In this document: positions 62,274 to 64,000 of the stretch, piece by piece
Numbering within the stretch: position 1 is the first letter of the stretch
Layout: every line of letters starts with the position of its first letter
Assembly (NCBI RefSeq): GCF_019679475.1
Contig: NZ_JAIEZP010000001.1
Location: 3,348,001 to 3,412,000 of the forward strand
Direction of reading: 5' to 3'
Length of the DNA stretch: 64,000 nt
Source of the DNA: Hyphomonas sediminis
GTDB taxonomy: Bacteria; Pseudomonadota; Alphaproteobacteria; Caulobacterales; Hyphomonadaceae
Program-made: the position numbers and the translations under genes
Notes under the pieces: model-generated
Database searches by the model: none
What the model saw: only the letters and a program-made list of their open reading frames with translations
What the model was told of the DNA's origin: nothing

Positions 62274-62347
62274 GCGTGAAACACGCTGCCGGATGATCTG
62301 TCTTCCCCCTGACCACGCGGACGCGTGGCGCGGATGTGAAACCTCAC
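62274..62347 (+). promoter_or_regulatory. Paired GTGAAAC motifs before the TonB receptor gene
   Basis: GCGTG-AAA-CACGC (62274-62286, five-base arms around AAA) and GTGA-AACC-TCAC (62336-62347) both centre on GTGAAAC, 60 bases apart. The second lies 29 bases before the receptor start. Their placement in the FecR-receptor gap suggests regulatory protein sites. Confidence 0.4.
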
Positions 62348-62376
62348 ACCGCCAGGTATTTCTTCAGGGGTAACTC

Positions 62377-64000
62377 ATGACTTCTCCCATCCTGTTGCGC
62401 AAAGCGCTTGTGCTGTCGGCGTCCGGCGCCGCGCTGTGCCTAAGCAATACTGCCCTGGCCGAACCGGTCGACATTCAGGACGATGTCAGCGTTCAGGAAA
62501 CCGTTATCGTCACGGGCACGCGCGGCGCGCCCCGCACAACCTTTGACAGCCTTGCTCCGGTGGATGTCATTTCCGATCAGGCGATCGATCTGACGGCTTC
62601 CGACGAAGTCATGGACACCCTTGCCCAGCTGGTGCCGTCCTTCAATGTGAAGCGTCTTCCGATGGCTGACGGTCAGGTCTTCGTGCGCCCGGCCAGCCTG
62701 CGTTCGCTGTCGGCCGACCACACCCTGGTGCTCGTGAACGGCAAACGGTTCCACAGATCCGCGCTGCTTGGTTCGAACGGCGCGCAGGCGCCCGACCTGG
62801 CACAAATCCCCTCCTACGCCATCAAGCGCATCGAAGTGCTGCGCGACGGCGCTTCGGCCCAATACGGTTCTGACGCGATCGCTGGCGTGATCAATGTCAT
62901 CCTTGACGACGCCGCCGGAACCAACGCCTTCGCTCAGGCTGGCCAGTATTATGAAGGCGACGGCGAGCAGTACCGGCTCGGCGCCCAGCAGGGTTTCGTG
63001 TTCGGAAACGGCTTCCTGAACCTGTCTGGAGAGTATACCGACTCCCAACAAACCTCGCGCTCGCGCCAACGTCCGGATGCTGAGCAGCTGCAGGAAGACT
63101 TCCCGGAACTCAACGTCCCCAATCCCGTTCAGCACTGGGGCCAACCGGAGCGACAGGCCTACCGGTTCGCGGCAAACGCCGCCTATGACCTGGGCGTGGG
63201 CGAAGTTTACGCCTTCTCGACCTATGGCTGGGGCGCGGGCGTGTCGGACTTCAACTGGCGCAACCCGGTTTCCACCAGCGCCTATGGCGATAGCGTCATC
63301 GACCCGGACTATGATCTCTCCGCGATCTATCCTGCGGGCTTCTCGCCACGTTTCGGCCAGGATGACACCGACTTCTCGATCACCGGCGGCTACCGCAGCG
63401 CGGGCGACGGTCCCTTCTCCTATGATCTGAGCGCCAGCTATGGCCGCAACCAGATCGACTATTACATGCACACCTCGATCAACGCCTCGCTCGGCTCGGC
63501 CAGCCCGACATCTTTTGATATCGGCACGCTGACGCAAAGCGAGCTGAACCTGAACGCGGACTTTGTCTATCTCGCCGAGCTGGATTTCCTGTCGGACGAT
63601 CTGACCTTTGCCTTCGGCGCAGAACGCCGCAAGGAGACGTACCGCATTGGGGCCGGTGAATACGCCTCCTATGCGGTCGGTCCGCTTGCCGCAGAAGGTT
63701 TCCCGTCCGGCTCGAACGGCTTCCCGGGCTTCTCGCCCGACCAGTCAGGCTCGTCCGACCAGACAAGCTTTGCCGGTTATGTTGACATTGAAGCTCCGGT
63801 TACGGATCGCTGGACCGTTGGCGCAGCAGTCCGTTATGAAGACTTCTCCGAGTTTGGCAGCAATACGACCGGCAAGGTCTCGACGCGGTTTGAAGTGACC
63901 CCGAACCTCGCCGTCCGCGCGACGGCCTCGACCGGTTTCCGTGCGCCGACACCGGGCCAGCTGTTCTCCGAGCGTACGTCCCAGGGCCTCGACACCACGA
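62377..64000 (+). CDS. TonB-dependent receptor (truncated by window end)
   Basis: At least 541 residues are present and the gene continues beyond the window. A signal peptide (ALVLSASGAALCLSNTALA) is followed by a TonB-box-like region EETVIVTGTR-type segment (QETVIVTGTR), then the plug domain (VNGKRFHRSALLG, then IKRIEVLRDGASAQYGSDAI), and barrel strands such as TDRWTVGAAVRYEDFSEFG. There is no N-terminal STN signalling domain before the plug, so this receptor alone is not a classic FecA-type transducer. The substrate, probably iron-siderophore, haem or another large solute, is unknown. Start codon 62377 follows AGGGG. Confidence 0.93.
   Translation, partial: MTSPILLRKALVLSASGAALCLSNTALAEPVDIQDDVSVQETVIVTGTRGAPRTTFDSLAPVDVISDQAIDLTASDEVMDTLAQLVPSFNVKRLPMADGQVFVRPASLRSLSADHTLVLVNGKRFHRSALLGSNGAQAPDLAQIPSYAIKRIEVLRDGASAQYGSDAIAGVINVILDDAAGTNAFAQAGQYYEGDGEQYRLGAQQGFVFGNGFLNLSGEYTDSQQTSRSRQRPDAEQLQEDFPELNVPNPVQHWGQPERQAYRFAANAAYDLGVGEVYAFSTYGWGAGVSDFNWRNPVSTSAYGDSVIDPDYDLSAIYPAGFSPRFGQDDTDFSITGGYRSAGDGPFSYDLSASYGRNQIDYYMHTSINASLGSASPTSFDIGTLTQSELNLNADFVYLAELDFLSDDLTFAFGAERRKETYRIGAGEYASYAVGPLAAEGFPSGSNGFPGFSPDQSGSSDQTSFAGYVDIEAPVTDRWTVGAAVRYEDFSEFGSNTTGKVSTRFEVTPNLAVRATASTGFRAPTPGQLFSERTSQGLDTT

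Noticed and set aside
62377..62500. An STN domain at the start of the TonB receptor
   Set aside because: After the signal peptide the sequence goes directly to the TonB-box-like region and plug, with no room for the roughly 70-residue STN fold.
1..64000. tRNA, rRNA, phage, insertion sequence or CRISPR loci
   Set aside because: I looked for cloverleaf-like segments, transposase or integrase motifs and regularly spaced repeats and saw none that I could support.

Overview
The window is a GC-rich (about 62-64 percent by eye) chromosomal segment of a Gram-negative alphaproteobacterium, most likely a marine Hyphomonadaceae/Caulobacterales-type bacterium. This rests on the TipF-like flagellum-positioning EAL protein, a CC_3452-type small secreted protein, TonB receptors under a FecI/FecR pair, many lipoproteins and outer-membrane proteins, and short 'CTCATCCTGAGC' intergenic repeats. 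Placement is inferred from gene families, not from a search. I see no rRNA, tRNA, CRISPR array, prophage or insertion sequence.

Layout. 1-5.4 kb (minus strand): ribF, a MaoC hydratase, a HAD phosphatase, a secreted protein, tipF and a fumarylacetoacetate-hydrolase-family gene. 5.5-9.7 kb: a single-gene GmrSD-like (DUF262-DUF1524) nuclease candidate, a YciI-like lipoprotein and an overlapping SDR-csaA-thioesterase operon. 10-16.7 kb: two tandem 'CSC' NTR/TIMP-like secreted proteins, DUF1499, acyl-CoA ligase, glycerophosphodiesterase and repeat-rich spacers. 16.7-20 kb: pdxH, aroC and a tandemly duplicated outer-membrane protein gene with its own leader and terminator. 20-30 kb: methyltransferase, glycine-zipper protein, copper chaperone lipoprotein, tlyA, amidase and an RND efflux pair. 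30-38.6 kb: oxidoreductase, a zinc-phospholipase-C-like/acidic/DUF4332 fusion, tryptophanase, a second methyltransferase, acyl-CoA dehydrogenase, a small secreted protein and a Nudix hydrolase. 38.6-41.8 kb: a collagen-like lipoprotein followed by a FhaC/ShlB-type outer-membrane transporter, preceded by a leader able to form competing hairpins over the ribosome-binding site. 41.8-54.6 kb: aminotransferase, pckA, thiolase, thioredoxin-like lipoprotein, a PE-rich protein, trhO, a Do-type protease, an MFS transporter, acyl-CoA dehydrogenase and a small monooxygenase. 54.8-59.6 kb: an exopolysaccharide set (ExoA-like glycosyltransferase, calcineurin-type phosphatase, export lipoprotein, ExoY-like sugar transferase, lichenase-like GH16). 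59.7-64 kb: a prepilin-peptidase-like protein, ECF sigma factor, FecR-like regulator and a TonB-dependent receptor cut by the window end.

Functional themes are fatty-acid and amino-acid catabolism (acyl-CoA ligase, two acyl-CoA dehydrogenases, MaoC, thiolase, tryptophanase, gluconeogenic pckA) and envelope/surface biology. The observations most worth testing are the collagen-like lipoprotein/ShlB pair with its candidate RNA switch, the zinc-PLC/DUF4332 fusion, the stand-alone DUF262-DUF1524 protein, the TIMP-like tandem pair with contrasting base composition, and the whole-unit duplication of the outer-membrane protein gene.
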